Below are positions 38,842 through 47,016 of a stretch of 64,000 nucleotides of DNA, piece by piece (position 1 is the first letter of the stretch; every line of letters starts with the position of its first letter). The position numbers and the translations under genes are program-made. The notes below the pieces were generated by a model. That model saw only the letters and a program-made list of their open reading frames with translations, was not told the origin of the DNA and made no database searches. Source of the stretch: Alphaproteobacteria bacterium (GTDB lineage Bacteria > Pseudomonadota > Alphaproteobacteria > Rhodospirillales > Casp-alpha2); assembly GCA_024279135.1 (NCBI GenBank), contig JAJRRU010000012.1, positions 27,908 through 91,907 on the forward strand. Reading direction: 5' to 3'.

Positions 38842-38882
38842 CTGCTTCTGGCTAAAAAGGGAACTGATTAAAGACAATCAAA

Positions 38883-38912
38883 CACTTCCGCTCTGGAGCG
38901 GAAAACAGACAT
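38883..38912 (-). repeat. Intergenic repeat copy B, inverted
   Basis: Reads CACTTCCGCT on the plus strand and ends AACAGACAT, the reverse complement of the ends of copies A and C. With copy C it forms a large inverted repeat around about 31 bases. Confidence 0.65.
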
Positions 38913-38943
38913 CATTTACAGAAATTCGGTTTTTAAGAATCTG

Positions 38944-39020
38944 ATGTCCGTTATTAGGGGGTAAAGCGGAAGTGAAAAGTCACCCGCCAAAAGGTCTCTT
39001 GTTGATCCATAGCAGGCATT
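38944..39020 (+). repeat. Intergenic repeat copy C
   Basis: ATGTCCGTTATTAGGGGG, then AAAGCGGAAGTGA, CACCC, GTCTCTTGTTGATCCA and AGGCAT, collinear with copy A. A fourth partial copy (TCTTATTGGC then ACGGAAGTGA) lies at 39717-39744, just past the AlkB-like gene, so copies bracket both the fragment and that gene. Confidence 0.7.
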
Positions 39021-39094
39021 TTAAAAATTAGTTGATAACTTTATATTGTTAATAAAATACGTGGGATTTGTTAGTGTAATGAGTGGAAATTAGA

Positions 39095-39685
39095 ATGCCA
39101 GATACAAACCCAATTCAGTACCCTGCCCCACAAGCCGATATTTCCTGTTTCCCACATGCCTATTCGGCGGATGAAAGCGCAGAGATTTTCGAACTACTGA
39201 AAACCGATCTGGATTGGCAGCAGGAGCACATCACCTTATATGGCCGGACCGTGCCGATCCCCCGCTTGCAGCAATGGTATGGAGATTCGGCCTATACCTA
39301 TTCACGTCTGCACATGCCAGCGAGACCGATGACGCCTTTGCTGTCACGCCTCAAGCACCGGGCTGAACACCTAACCGGATTTACCTATAACAGCGCGCTC
39401 TGCAATCTCTACCGTCATGAGCGAGACAGCGTTGCCTGGCATGCGGACGATGAGGCCGAGCTGGGAATAAATCCGGCCATCGCCTCTCTCAGCTTCGGCG
39501 GTGATCGGATCTTTCAATTCAAGCCAAAGTCAGGCGTGACCCTGCCGTTTAATATCAACCTGCAGGCGGGCAATTTGTTATTGATGAAGGGCGAAACCCA
39601 GCACTACTGGCTGCACCAGATCCCCAAGACCAACAAACCAACAGGCGAGCGCATCTGCCTGACCTTCCGGATGACTTATTCCTGA
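39095..39685 (+). CDS. AlkB-family alpha-ketoglutarate dioxygenase (ABH2-like)
   Basis: Removes alkyl groups from bases in DNA or RNA by Fe(II)/2-oxoglutarate oxidation. The 196-residue protein has the iron ligands H116, D118 (WHADDE) and H174 (WLHQIP), and the 2-oxoglutarate arginines R186 and R192 in ERICLTFR. PRLQQWYGD and LCNLYRHERDSVAWH are the usual substrate-loop and pre-HxD segments of ABH2/3-type proteins. The ATG at 39095 is chosen over a GTG at 39083. It stands alone in the post-tRNA accessory region between repeat copies C and D, suggesting horizontal gain. Confidence 0.9.
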   Translation: MPDTNPIQYPAPQADISCFPHAYSADESAEIFELLKTDLDWQQEHITLYGRTVPIPRLQQWYGDSAYTYSRLHMPARPMTPLLSRLKHRAEHLTGFTYNSALCNLYRHERDSVAWHADDEAELGINPAIASLSFGGDRIFQFKPKSGVTLPFNINLQAGNLLLMKGETQHYWLHQIPKTNKPTGERICLTFRMTYS

Positions 39686-39716
39686 TCTAAGTAAACTACT
39701 CAGACTTTAAGGTAAT

Positions 39717-39744
39717 ATCTCTTATTGGCTACAAACGGAAGTGA
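39717..39744 (+). repeat. Partial intergenic repeat copy D
   Basis: TCTCTTATTGGC and AAACGGAAGTGA match the first 30 bases of copies A and C loosely. It begins 31 bases after the AlkB-like stop. Confidence 0.4.
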
Positions 39745-39764
39745 TTTAGGCAAGGTCTACAGTA

Positions 39765-39994
39765 CTATCGTGCAGACAGTCCTGCAAAATAGAATTGTGA
39801 AGTCAGACCGCCTTCTTCCCAGGGAGCCTGCTTGTCACCTGATGCCTTCATGACCTGATTTAGCGCTTCGATGAACATATCACTTGTGGACTGATTTGGT
39901 ATTATCTTCCTACCCTGATTTCTCTAGCACCATGCGCAGCGGAGATAAGCGTCAAGACGTCCGAAAGCTCAGGGATTGATGCAGGCACCCTCAT
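39765..39994 (-). pseudogene. Frameshifted remnant, possibly of a caspase-like peptidase
   Basis: On the minus strand an ATG at 39994 opens a 30-residue frame ending at 39902. Another frame then runs from about 39911 to a stop at 39765, with SDMFIEALNQVMKASG, DKQAPWEEGGLTSQFYFAG. The second part resembles the last 35 residues of caspase-like (peptidase C14) proteins, where a helix is followed by Q-x-PW...S-x-FYF. The frames differ by one shift and no catalytic His or Cys region is present. The rest of 39686-40060 holds no other gene. Confidence 0.3.
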
Positions 39995-40060
39995 CCGCTA
40001 CTATTGAGTGAGTATGTGAGCAATACACAATGATCGAAAGTAATTATCCTAGAGGTCCGA

Positions 40061-40615
40061 ATGCCGACATCTATTAAAATTATTTCGATATATATGATAG
40101 CCGTTGTGGGTATTTTGTTAGGTGGATGCCAAGTGTCTCAAGAAAGGCTGGCACTGGGCACTCATGAACAAATTGATTTGCCTGATGGCATGTTCGGAGC
40201 TTTTGAAGACAAGACAAAAAAAGCTACACGAATTGTATCCTACGACTTTCAAGTAGCACGGGAAAAACTCGCCACTGATACACCTCGACTGCTCCGCACA
40301 TTAGCCTATTTTGAATGGCTTGCTAATGATATTCGATCCCGAAAACATCAGGGTGTAGCGACTTACAAAATCAAGAAAATAATTGATGCCAGGAACGAAT
40401 TGCGCAAAATAATCGGGATGTCTTCTGATGCCAGTTCGTCAGATGCGGTCAACGAATTATTCGTCTTGGCCAAAGCTATTTCCATAAGTGGCAGTGAAAC
40501 GAAGAATGAGACATTGGAGACTGCGGCACGACGGAAGTTAATAAGTAGTACCAAATCTAAAATTGATAAGTTGATTGGCCAAATTAATGAGAAGAAGGAG
40601 AATGCTGATGAGTAG
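40061..40615 (+). CDS. Lipoprotein of unknown function
   Basis: A 184-residue protein with a signal ending in the lipobox LLGGC (Cys23). The mature part is helical and charged, with a central segment RIVSYDFQVAREKLATDTPRLLRTLAYFEWLANDI and a Lys-rich C-terminus. It is less G+C-rich than the core genes. The following gene overlaps its end by 8 bases with AAGGAG between, so the two form a coupled pair. No family is recognised, and the envelope location is the only firm inference. Confidence 0.6.
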   Translation: MPTSIKIISIYMIAVVGILLGGCQVSQERLALGTHEQIDLPDGMFGAFEDKTKKATRIVSYDFQVAREKLATDTPRLLRTLAYFEWLANDIRSRKHQGVATYKIKKIIDARNELRKIIGMSSDASSSDAVNELFVLAKAISISGSETKNETLETAARRKLISSTKSKIDKLIGQINEKKENADE

Positions 40616-41531
40616 ATCAACGCAGCATTCCAATTCAATTTGGCTTCTCATCCACCGTTCAATTCTGTTGGTCTTAGGCGGGTTCTTTCTCCTGACATTA
40701 GCGTCAAAGATATTACAGGCACAGGATGTACCTGATGACCTTGAAAGTTCGATCGCTGATATTATCAGCTCTGCTAAAGAAAAAACATTGGAATTGCCAG
40801 TACCTCAAACAGCGGCCCATAAACTATCAGATACTTTGACTAATGAAGCCGTAGACAGCCTGATAATTGCCCAAGACGCTTTGAAACGGGGTGACTTAAA
40901 CACAGCTATTGATGTGCTCCAAATTACCAAGGGCACACTCAATGTTGCATTACAACAATTGACTAAAACGTCCACAAGCACACTCCTTGAGGCTGGTAGT
41001 TCTGCAAACACCGCCTTAAAGGAAAATAAGTTGTTAGACGCAGGACTGTCAAAAATTGAGCTTACTCACCTTAATTCTGCAATATCACGTATGGCTGAGG
41101 CCCGGACTGTATCTAAAGCAAGTCTTGACGGCATCTTTGAAAGGCTTTCCCGTGAAGGGATAGATATGGGTGATTTAACACGGACATTAGAAAATAATGA
41201 TCTGAATACAAATGATGTCATCCGGGGCATTAACTTTGATGCCAGTAATTTCTCTGATCTGGCCAACGCACTTTCCACAATGGCAAATGATCCAGAATCA
41301 ATGGCGTTTCTATCGAGAGAAGCCGGGGCTGTTTTCGCTGACATGGGCACAAGTTTAAACACAGTTGCTGAGAGTGTTGCACTGGCTATTGAAGCAGGAG
41401 TTAATGTAGACCTTGAATCCATGTCACAAGGTTTGGGTTACAATTCCTTTGCAAGCGCAGTAGACGCATATAATGCTGCAAATGGTACAGATCTCTCGGT
41501 CGATGATGCAAAAAAGGCGCTCGGGCAGTAG
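40608..41531 (+). CDS. Helical exported or membrane-anchored protein, unknown
   Basis: 307 residues from the ATG at 40608, which follows AAGGAG by 7 bases; upstream in-frame starts lie inside the lipoprotein gene. One hydrophobic segment (about residues 14-34, ending in LASKILQAQD) is a signal or anchor. The rest is alanine- and leucine-rich helix with regular spacing, for example LQITKGTLNVALQQLTK and LANALSTMANDPESMAFL, giving a coiled or repeat-like look. It is coupled to the lipoprotein. Both lie in the accessory region and have no recognised relatives. Confidence 0.6.
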   Translation: MSRSTQHSNSIWLLIHRSILLVLGGFFLLTLASKILQAQDVPDDLESSIADIISSAKEKTLELPVPQTAAHKLSDTLTNEAVDSLIIAQDALKRGDLNTAIDVLQITKGTLNVALQQLTKTSTSTLLEAGSSANTALKENKLLDAGLSKIELTHLNSAISRMAEARTVSKASLDGIFERLSREGIDMGDLTRTLENNDLNTNDVIRGINFDASNFSDLANALSTMANDPESMAFLSREAGAVFADMGTSLNTVAESVALAIEAGVNVDLESMSQGLGYNSFASAVDAYNAANGTDLSVDDAKKALGQ

Positions 41532-41813
41532 CTGAACTTCAAATATATCAACGCTAACCATGGCAGATAATACCAATCTGGCTCATGAGCAGTAGTACAT
41601 CTGCATTGGTGCTTATTAGATCGGTAACGTTGCAATTGATGAGCTGCAGTTTTTGCAGGGGATGTACCGATAGGGCACAGCCCCTACCGCAATTCAAAAC
41701 ATGGGTAAAACATAAGTAGAATTTAAATATTCTCTATATATGGAATTTTTGCTCAAAATTTTGCGGACTCTCTGTTTGCCATTTTTTTGTTTGTGATAAT
41801 TCATAAATATTCA

Positions 41814-41840
41814 AAATAACCCCGGTTTCCGGGATTATTT
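41814..41840. terminator. Bidirectional hairpin between convergent genes
   Basis: CCCGG and CCGGG around TTT, extended by AAATAA and TTATTT with one mismatch, give an 11-bp stem with T tracts on both strands. It serves the PLP enzyme gene on the minus strand and can also stop transcripts from the left. The other bases of 41532-41890 show only a weak second hairpin near 41660-41696. Confidence 0.7.
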
Positions 41841-41890
41841 GTTGAATGACTATCGAGACAAACACGATTGCGATGTATGTCTACCCACAA

Positions 41891-43069
41891 TTAAATGGCC
41901 GCCTTCAACGCGGCCGAAAAATCATCCTTGATCAATTCGATGTCTTCGATTCCAACAGAAACACGGATCAGATTATCGACAATTCCCAGAGCAATTCGTT
42001 CCTCTTTGGGGAATTTTCTATGGGATGAGATCGCTGGCATTATGATCATGGTCGCCACGTCGCCTAAAGTAGGGCAAAAAGGAATATTTTCAGCCGCACG
42101 AAGAAAAGCATTTGCCTGTTCGATGCCACCGTCCAAAACGAAGCTGACAATCGACCCAAATCCATTGTTCAGGAGTTTTTTCGCCATCTCAAAATCTGGA
42201 TGATCTTCAAATTTTGGGTAAATCACGCTTGAAACATTCGGTTGGTTTTGTAGGAATTCTGCTAGTTGAAGTGCGTTCTTTTGTGCTTGATGGTAACGCA
42301 AGTCAAATGTGTGCAGTCCACGTTCTGCCATCCAGCAATTGTAAGGACTTGAGTTAAACCCGTATATTCCAATTGCTTCGGTAATTCTCTCCATCAACGT
42401 ATCGTCTGTGGCCCCTATATATCCCAGATTAAGATCACTGTGACCGGACAGCATCTTGGTAACCGAATTCATGACGAGATCGGCCCCATGTTCCAGCGGC
42501 CTAAATCCATTAGGTGTGGTGAAGGTGTTGTCTATGAGTAATAAAGCGCCCACGCTCTTGGCTTTTTCCACCAGTTCCTCGAAATGCGTGATACGAAGCA
42601 TTGGATTCGACACGATTTCAGCAAGAACTATTCTTGTTCCAACCCCAATAGCATTGTCAAATGTGCTCGGATCTGATGCATTAAATATTTCAGTCTCAAA
42701 TCCCATCCTTGGCCATTCTTCCTTCATCATGCGAAGCGAACGACCATACATTTGAGAGGCTACAGCAATTTTATCCCCCTTTTTCAGGAACGATAAAAAA
42801 GCAACCGATATGGCACTCATACCCGATGCCGTCATGCAACCCGAAGAAGCCCCTTCCAATCGTGATATTTTCTCAGCGAGAATTTCAGCATTCGGGTGTC
42901 CATCACGGGCGTAATCAAAGCCAACAATTCCACCTTCGTGTTTGGACCGCAACTCATCTACATCCTTGTAGTGATACACGACCGAAGGCGTTAGCGGGGT
43001 GACAACAGGTTTTCCTGTATTTGCTGGCCAGATACCACGCCGAACAACAGATGTCTTTTTTTCTTTCAT
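41891..43069 (-). CDS. Cys/Met metabolism PLP-dependent enzyme (gamma-synthase/lyase family)
   Basis: The start at 43069 gives 392 residues, the usual length. The PLP Lys is in SVTKMLSGHSDLNLG, with VVYHYKDVDEL and EGASSGCMTASGMSAIS near the N-terminal cofactor region and LLIDNTFTTPNGFRPLEHGADLV before the Lys. The family includes cystathionine gamma-synthase, O-succinylhomoserine sulfhydrylase and methionine gamma-lyase; the sequence does not settle which. It is A+T-richer than the core genes and stands alone, so it may have been acquired with the surrounding accessory stretch. An upstream in-frame ATG at 43174 is unlikely. Confidence 0.85.
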   Translation of the reverse strand: MKEKKTSVVRRGIWPANTGKPVVTPLTPSVVYHYKDVDELRSKHEGGIVGFDYARDGHPNAEILAEKISRLEGASSGCMTASGMSAISVAFLSFLKKGDKIAVASQMYGRSLRMMKEEWPRMGFETEIFNASDPSTFDNAIGVGTRIVLAEIVSNPMLRITHFEELVEKAKSVGALLLIDNTFTTPNGFRPLEHGADLVMNSVTKMLSGHSDLNLGYIGATDDTLMERITEAIGIYGFNSSPYNCWMAERGLHTFDLRYHQAQKNALQLAEFLQNQPNVSSVIYPKFEDHPDFEMAKKLLNNGFGSIVSFVLDGGIEQANAFLRAAENIPFCPTLGDVATMIIMPAISSHRKFPKEERIALGIVDNLIRVSVGIEDIELIKDDFSAALKAAI

Positions 43070-43368
43070 TCTTGATTCCATTAAAATTTTTTGACAATCA
43101 ATACATGGCATTTCCCCGTTTAAAGATATTAACAGTGAAAAAAACATTACGTTAAGTTTAAGGTTATCTCTCAACAGTTGGGAGGGTAAATCATAGTGAA
43201 GACCCTGTCAGAAGAAAACTCATTTTGACGGCATCGTGGTATTTTCTTAACGTTTCAGGAAGACGTGCCAGAGGATCTAGCAAGGTGCTGAGTGAAGTTA
43301 TTAAATAAATTAAAAGTTCCATAACTGCGAAAAAAGAACTTAGCGCAGGTTACGGCATTTGGTGGTAT

Positions 43369-44637
43369 TCAAATAGCTGGCTTTGGTCGGATAACTTTTT
43401 CACTCGCCAGTTTTGCCGGTTTGTTGGCGCGAAGCAGTTGTGCCATTTTTTTCATTGTCGGTTCGCTATGACTGAAAAATTTTTGGTATGAGGGACATAG
43501 ATAATTCAGCTTCGACGATACATCCCCGGCACGAGAAAACCGATGTTTGGGGCAGCCGCCATGACATAACTTTAAAAAACGGCACTGTGTGCATTGCGTG
43601 GGCAGATCATCACGTTTTGCCAATCCAAATGCTTGTTGCCGGGATTTGTTGACAAGATCATCAAGCGGGTTTTGCGTGATGTTGCCCAGTTTAAATTCCG
43701 GATAGACGTAGTGATCGCACGAAAACAGGTCGCCATTATGTTCCAGCACCAGGCAACGGCCACAGGTTTCAGAATACACACACAACGAGCTGGGAAGTCC
43801 CAGATGCAAACCGAGCAGCAGATCAAACATTTGCACATAGACCCGCCCGATATCTGCTTTTTGCCATTCATCGAAGACATCGCACAGGAAACGTCCATAA
43901 CCATCGGCCGCAACGGTCCAGGGCGACAACGCCCGGGGATTGCTATCAATTGTCGTTTCCAGGGGACCAGCCAGATTTCCAGTATCGTTCAGGCGTTCGA
44001 CAATAGGGATAAATTGCATATGCCGCGCACCAAGTCGGCGCAGGAATTTGTAGATCTGTTTTCCATGGCTGCTGTTGTGCGCGTGCACGACGCTCAGCGT
44101 GTTGAATGAAACGCCATGCTCGCCGAGCAAGGCGATGGCGCGGCGGGTGATGTCAAATGTTGGTCGGCCTCGTCCATCCCGGCGTCCCATATTGTGCATA
44201 TTGCGTGGTCCATCGATACTTATACCGACGAGAAAATTATTATCGCGCAGGAAACAAGCCCAATCCCTGTCGAGCAATCCGCCATGGGTTTGAATAGCGT
44301 TGATGACCTGTTTGCCTGGCGGGCAGTGTTTGGCTTGAAATTCGACCACACGTTCAAAGAATCCCCGACCAAGCAACGTCGGCTCGCCGCCTTGCCAGCT
44401 GAAGGAAACTTCCGGGCCGTCCTGGGCCTCGATATAGGTCCGGATAAAATTCTCGGTAAGTTCATCATTCATCCTGCTCGGCGATGAAGCGGTGAATAAT
44501 GAAGCTTTATCCGTGTAATAACAATATGAGCAGGCATAGTTGCAGGCCGGTCCTGCCGGCTTGACCAATACCTGATAATTAACAGTCCAACGATCTGTTG
44601 TGAGCACACGTTTTGCTGCTTCGGTCATCCTGTTCAT
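43369..44637 (-). CDS. Anaerobic sulfatase maturase-like radical SAM/SPASM protein
   Basis: 422 residues. The radical SAM cluster motif CNYACSYCYY is in VLVKPAGPACNYACSYCYYTDKAS, followed by SFSWQGGEPTLLGRGFF. The SPASM-type auxiliary Cys pattern is in CVYSETCGRC, FSCDHYVYPEFKLGN and TQCTQCRFLKLCHGGCPKHRF. This layout is that of anSME enzymes, which turn Cys or Ser of sulfatases into formylglycine. No Cys/Ser-type sulfatase lies in the window, and the phosphoglycerol transferase at 24.6-26.5 kb does not need it. It may serve a distant sulfatase or another peptide. Divergent from the small secreted protein. Confidence 0.85.
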   Translation of the reverse strand: MNRMTEAAKRVLTTDRWTVNYQVLVKPAGPACNYACSYCYYTDKASLFTASSPSRMNDELTENFIRTYIEAQDGPEVSFSWQGGEPTLLGRGFFERVVEFQAKHCPPGKQVINAIQTHGGLLDRDWACFLRDNNFLVGISIDGPRNMHNMGRRDGRGRPTFDITRRAIALLGEHGVSFNTLSVVHAHNSSHGKQIYKFLRRLGARHMQFIPIVERLNDTGNLAGPLETTIDSNPRALSPWTVAADGYGRFLCDVFDEWQKADIGRVYVQMFDLLLGLHLGLPSSLCVYSETCGRCLVLEHNGDLFSCDHYVYPEFKLGNITQNPLDDLVNKSRQQAFGLAKRDDLPTQCTQCRFLKLCHGGCPKHRFSRAGDVSSKLNYLCPSYQKFFSHSEPTMKKMAQLLRANKPAKLASEKVIRPKPAI

Positions 44638-44670
44638 TTTATCAATTTCTTACGTGAGTTGACGGTGAAT

Positions 44671-45074
44671 ATGACGAGAAAAAAGGGTTATTGGCCGGTT
44701 TGGCGGCTGCAGTATTAGCATTTCCCGTATTCAATGCAAGTACGGCTGACGCCGAAAGGGTAACCTATTCGGTGCGCCATTACGACTTGAAGGGAACCCC
44801 ACTGGGTGTTGCCCGCACCTATTTCTGGCGAGACGTGCCAGAAGTCACCCGCACCATGGCGGAAAAATATCACAGTTGCGAATTGTTGGAAATGTACCTC
44901 AATACCCGGATCATCCGGACGGACGTGCGCATTGGTTGCGAAATACCGGATGCGGAGCTACGGCGAATTCTCGAGATGGATCAACTGACCCCTGTGTTGA
45001 TTTTTAAGCGGGTTTCCTATTCAGACGCCGACAAGACAATTTTGCATACTGAATTTATTGCCAGATCTGAATAA
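44671..45074 (+). CDS. Small secreted protein with an apparent -1 frameshift in its signal peptide
   Basis: The mature part (about 105 residues, two Cys) begins ERVTYSVRHYDLKG after a signal ending NASTADA. In the frame of the mature part there is no ATG, only a TTG at 44691. An ATG at 44671 opens MTRKK in frame 1 and would stop at 44716, but the codons AGA AAA AAG form an A-AAA-AAG heptamer at 44679-44685. A -1 slip there yields MTRKKGLLAGLAAAVLAFP, a normal signal peptide. The same result would follow from one missing A in the run of six (44679-44684). No family is recognised. Divergent neighbour of the anSME-like gene. Confidence 0.55.
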
Positions 45075-45422
45075 TACGAATTCACTCTCAGCGTCGATGG
45101 CGCCCTGCCGTTAAGTAAGGGAATGGTTCGTTCAAGCTAGTTATGGCCAGCTAATAAATAACTACAAAAACACACTGATTATTATGACCAACCAGCTGTT
45201 GGCCAGATTCTTGGGCAGCTACGGCAGTCCATTTGCTCTAACGCCCAGTATTGATCGGGTGACGGGCAGCTTAGAACGATATCATAGAGACACAAAGCCA
45301 CCGCAGGCATGTCTGCCTGATGCTCTTTTTTAAAATGGCAATAATCAGTTCTTTCGAAATTACTGAGAGCAATTTCAATAGACAAATAAGTGTATTACTG
45401 CGAATGTATGTGTAACTTCAAT

Positions 45423-45693
45423 TTAGTGTCAGGACCCATTAGTTCTATCCATTCTGCTGAGGCAATTTTGCCCTCTGGTTAGGCGGAAAGACGCAGGAAA
45501 CCCCATAGTTTTCAAGTCTTTTCAACGCAGCCAGAGGGCAAAACTGTCCCACCCGAAAGGGTTTATCAGGAAGGCCACGCCTACGGCGAAAACAATGCTC
45601 GAATATGCCCGGCATGTCCTTGCGCTTGCCTTCTTGTATTCGTATCCTTCCTGACCAACAGAATTGTATGGAATTAATGGGTCCTGACCCTAA
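45423..45693. mobile_element. MITE-like element with 23-bp inverted ends
   Basis: The left end TTAGTGTCAGGACCCATTAG matches the reverse complement of the right end (TTAGGGTCAGGACCCATTAA) with two mismatches over 23 bases, and similarity extends about 14 bases further inward. A TA lies just outside GTGTCAGG on the left and CCTGACCC on the right, as expected for a TA target duplication. No transposase frame lies inside the 271 bases. Two nested inverted pairs (45463-45478 with 45531-45546, and 45566-45574 with 45646-45654) give it strong secondary structure. The preceding 45075-45422 holds no convincing gene. Confidence 0.75.
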
Positions 45694-45713
45694 GTAAAAA
45701 CAGAAAATAATAC

Positions 45714-46232
45714 ATGATAACTCAACAACAAATTGATGAAATCAGCATTTGGGGTGGATTGAAAGACTTCACAAGGTTCGTGCTGTCTCATTGTGAGCAC
45801 GGTGGCCTGCCCGATTACAAGAAGATGGACCTGCTGCAGGTTCCAAAACTGGTTCCCAATATTTGGGTTTGGGATTTGCGAGAGTTTAAAAGCAACGGTC
45901 AGATACTCATGAATTTTAGTGGTCGTAAAATAGATGATTCCTGGGGTTTTTGTCTCACAGGAAAAGATGAAAAAACAATTATCAAGGAAAGATACTCCAG
46001 CGAACTGGAAAACATGAAACTCAACGCCAATATTCAAGCTATCAATAACAAATGTGCCATATATAAATGTTTCGATGAATGGTACATCCATAAGGACCAC
46101 AAAAGACAAGGCAACATGGAATCACTGTTTTTTCCGTGCTCCTCTGATGGAAAAAATGTGAATTGGGGTATCGGTTGCCTTATCTACCAAAAGCAGCTCA
46201 TGGGGGCGCAACAGGTCATCCGTATGTTTTAA
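45714..46232 (+). CDS. PAS-domain protein, PAS_5 type
   Basis: A 172-residue single-domain protein. LPDYKKMDLLQVPKLVPNIWVWDLREF followed by ILMNFSGRKIDDSWGFCLTGKD matches the opening of PAS_5 domains, which are frequent in Rhodospirillales and carry no output module. The C-terminal part ends SLFFPCSSDGKNVNWGIGCLIY, the last strands of the fold. The gene begins 20 bases after the MITE-like element, so its promoter may be in or altered by it. The ligand and target are unknown. Confidence 0.72.
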   Translation: MITQQQIDEISIWGGLKDFTRFVLSHCEHGGLPDYKKMDLLQVPKLVPNIWVWDLREFKSNGQILMNFSGRKIDDSWGFCLTGKDEKTIIKERYSSELENMKLNANIQAINNKCAIYKCFDEWYIHKDHKRQGNMESLFFPCSSDGKNVNWGIGCLIYQKQLMGAQQVIRMF

Positions 46233-46256
46233 CTCCCGGATTAACCAAAAAAAATA

Positions 46257-46649
46257 TCATGTAAATTTTCCATGGACACTGTAGGCAATGGCTGAACAGA
46301 CGAGGCATCTGAGGGTCATGGCACCGACGGTGCGGATTTCGTAAGCACCATCCATGGCTATATGAATGCCCAGGGCCATGAAAACAACAACAGACAGTGC
46401 GGCGATGGAAAATGCCAGGGGTACCACCCAGGATCGCCATTTAATTAATCCCACAGCACCCGCAATATAGGCAAACCCGGCAAGAAAATTGAACCAGAGA
46501 ACGAAGGGTACATAGTCTCCGGCAGCGGCTCTCTCAGGTCCATCAACAAAAAGCACTTCCCCGCCGGACTTAACCGTGAGAAGGCCGAACAGACATGCAA
46601 AAACAGCCAGGGCTATGGCCCAGCGTGGTCGAATTGTTTGTAGCATCAT
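46257..46649 (-). CDS. Small multi-span membrane protein, unknown
   Basis: 130 residues with four hydrophobic segments (about 10-28, 47-66, 72-94 and 107-123). It lacks obvious catalytic motifs. The start overlaps the stop of the gene upstream as ATGA, so the pair is translationally coupled. No function can be given. Confidence 0.6.
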   Translation of the reverse strand: MMLQTIRPRWAIALAVFACLFGLLTVKSGGEVLFVDGPERAAAGDYVPFVLWFNFLAGFAYIAGAVGLIKWRSWVVPLAFSIAALSVVVFMALGIHIAMDGAYEIRTVGAMTLRCLVCSAIAYSVHGKFT

Positions 46650-46861
46650 CCCCCATCCCCCCCAACAGTCATGATCGGCTTGAACCCTTCAATCAGGATG
46701 ATTTTCACCCGATCAATGGGGTCAAGTTCGTACCGCGCGGCGAGGGTCTTCAAGGTTTCATCATGGGAGGCTTTGATACCAGCCTGATCGAATTTGCCCT
46801 GCACGGAATTTATATCCATTGCGAGGCTCTCGCTGATGGTACTCAGACTTTTGTGGTACAT
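46646..46861 (-). CDS. Small soluble protein, unknown
   Basis: 71 residues from the ATG at 46861, which has GGAGA at 7 bases; an ATG two codons upstream is too close to that site. The sequence is hydrophilic and helical, with ISESLAMDINSVQGKF and LKTLAARYELDPIDRVKIILIEGF, the latter resembling a short helical domain in which a strongly acidic turn precedes the last helix. No family is assigned. It leads the small membrane-protein gene and may be its cytoplasmic partner. Confidence 0.5.
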   Translation of the reverse strand: MYHKSLSTISESLAMDINSVQGKFDQAGIKASHDETLKTLAARYELDPIDRVKIILIEGFKPIMTVGGDGG

Positions 46862-46959
46862 GGGCATTCTCCAAATAGGTATTAGGGGCTCATTCATGAC
46901 AGTGTATCAAAGCAATGTAATCGCATGATGTCGGAATGTTACGAGACTGTATCAGGAGG

Positions 46960-46994
46960 AAAATAAAGATGTTCAGGACGCAAAATCCTGAACA
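46960..46994 (-). terminator. Terminator after the first two-component operon
   Basis: ATGTTCAGGA (46968-46977) and TCCTGAACAT (46985-46994) form a perfect 10-bp stem around CGCAAAA. Read on the minus strand, a T-rich CTTTATTTTCC follows. It lies 23 bases past the histidine kinase stop codon. Confidence 0.8.
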
Positions 46995-47016
46995 TTCTGC
47001 CGACACTAAATCATAT

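Noticed and set aside
45182..45385. 67-codon minus-strand frame before the MITE
   Set aside because: No ribosome site, no domain, and odd composition; not convincing as a gene.
38027..45500. A duplicated tRNA-Ser 3' end that would mark an integrative element
   Set aside because: Reading through the region showed no second copy of the T-arm/acceptor sequence; a computed search for the last 25 bases would settle this.
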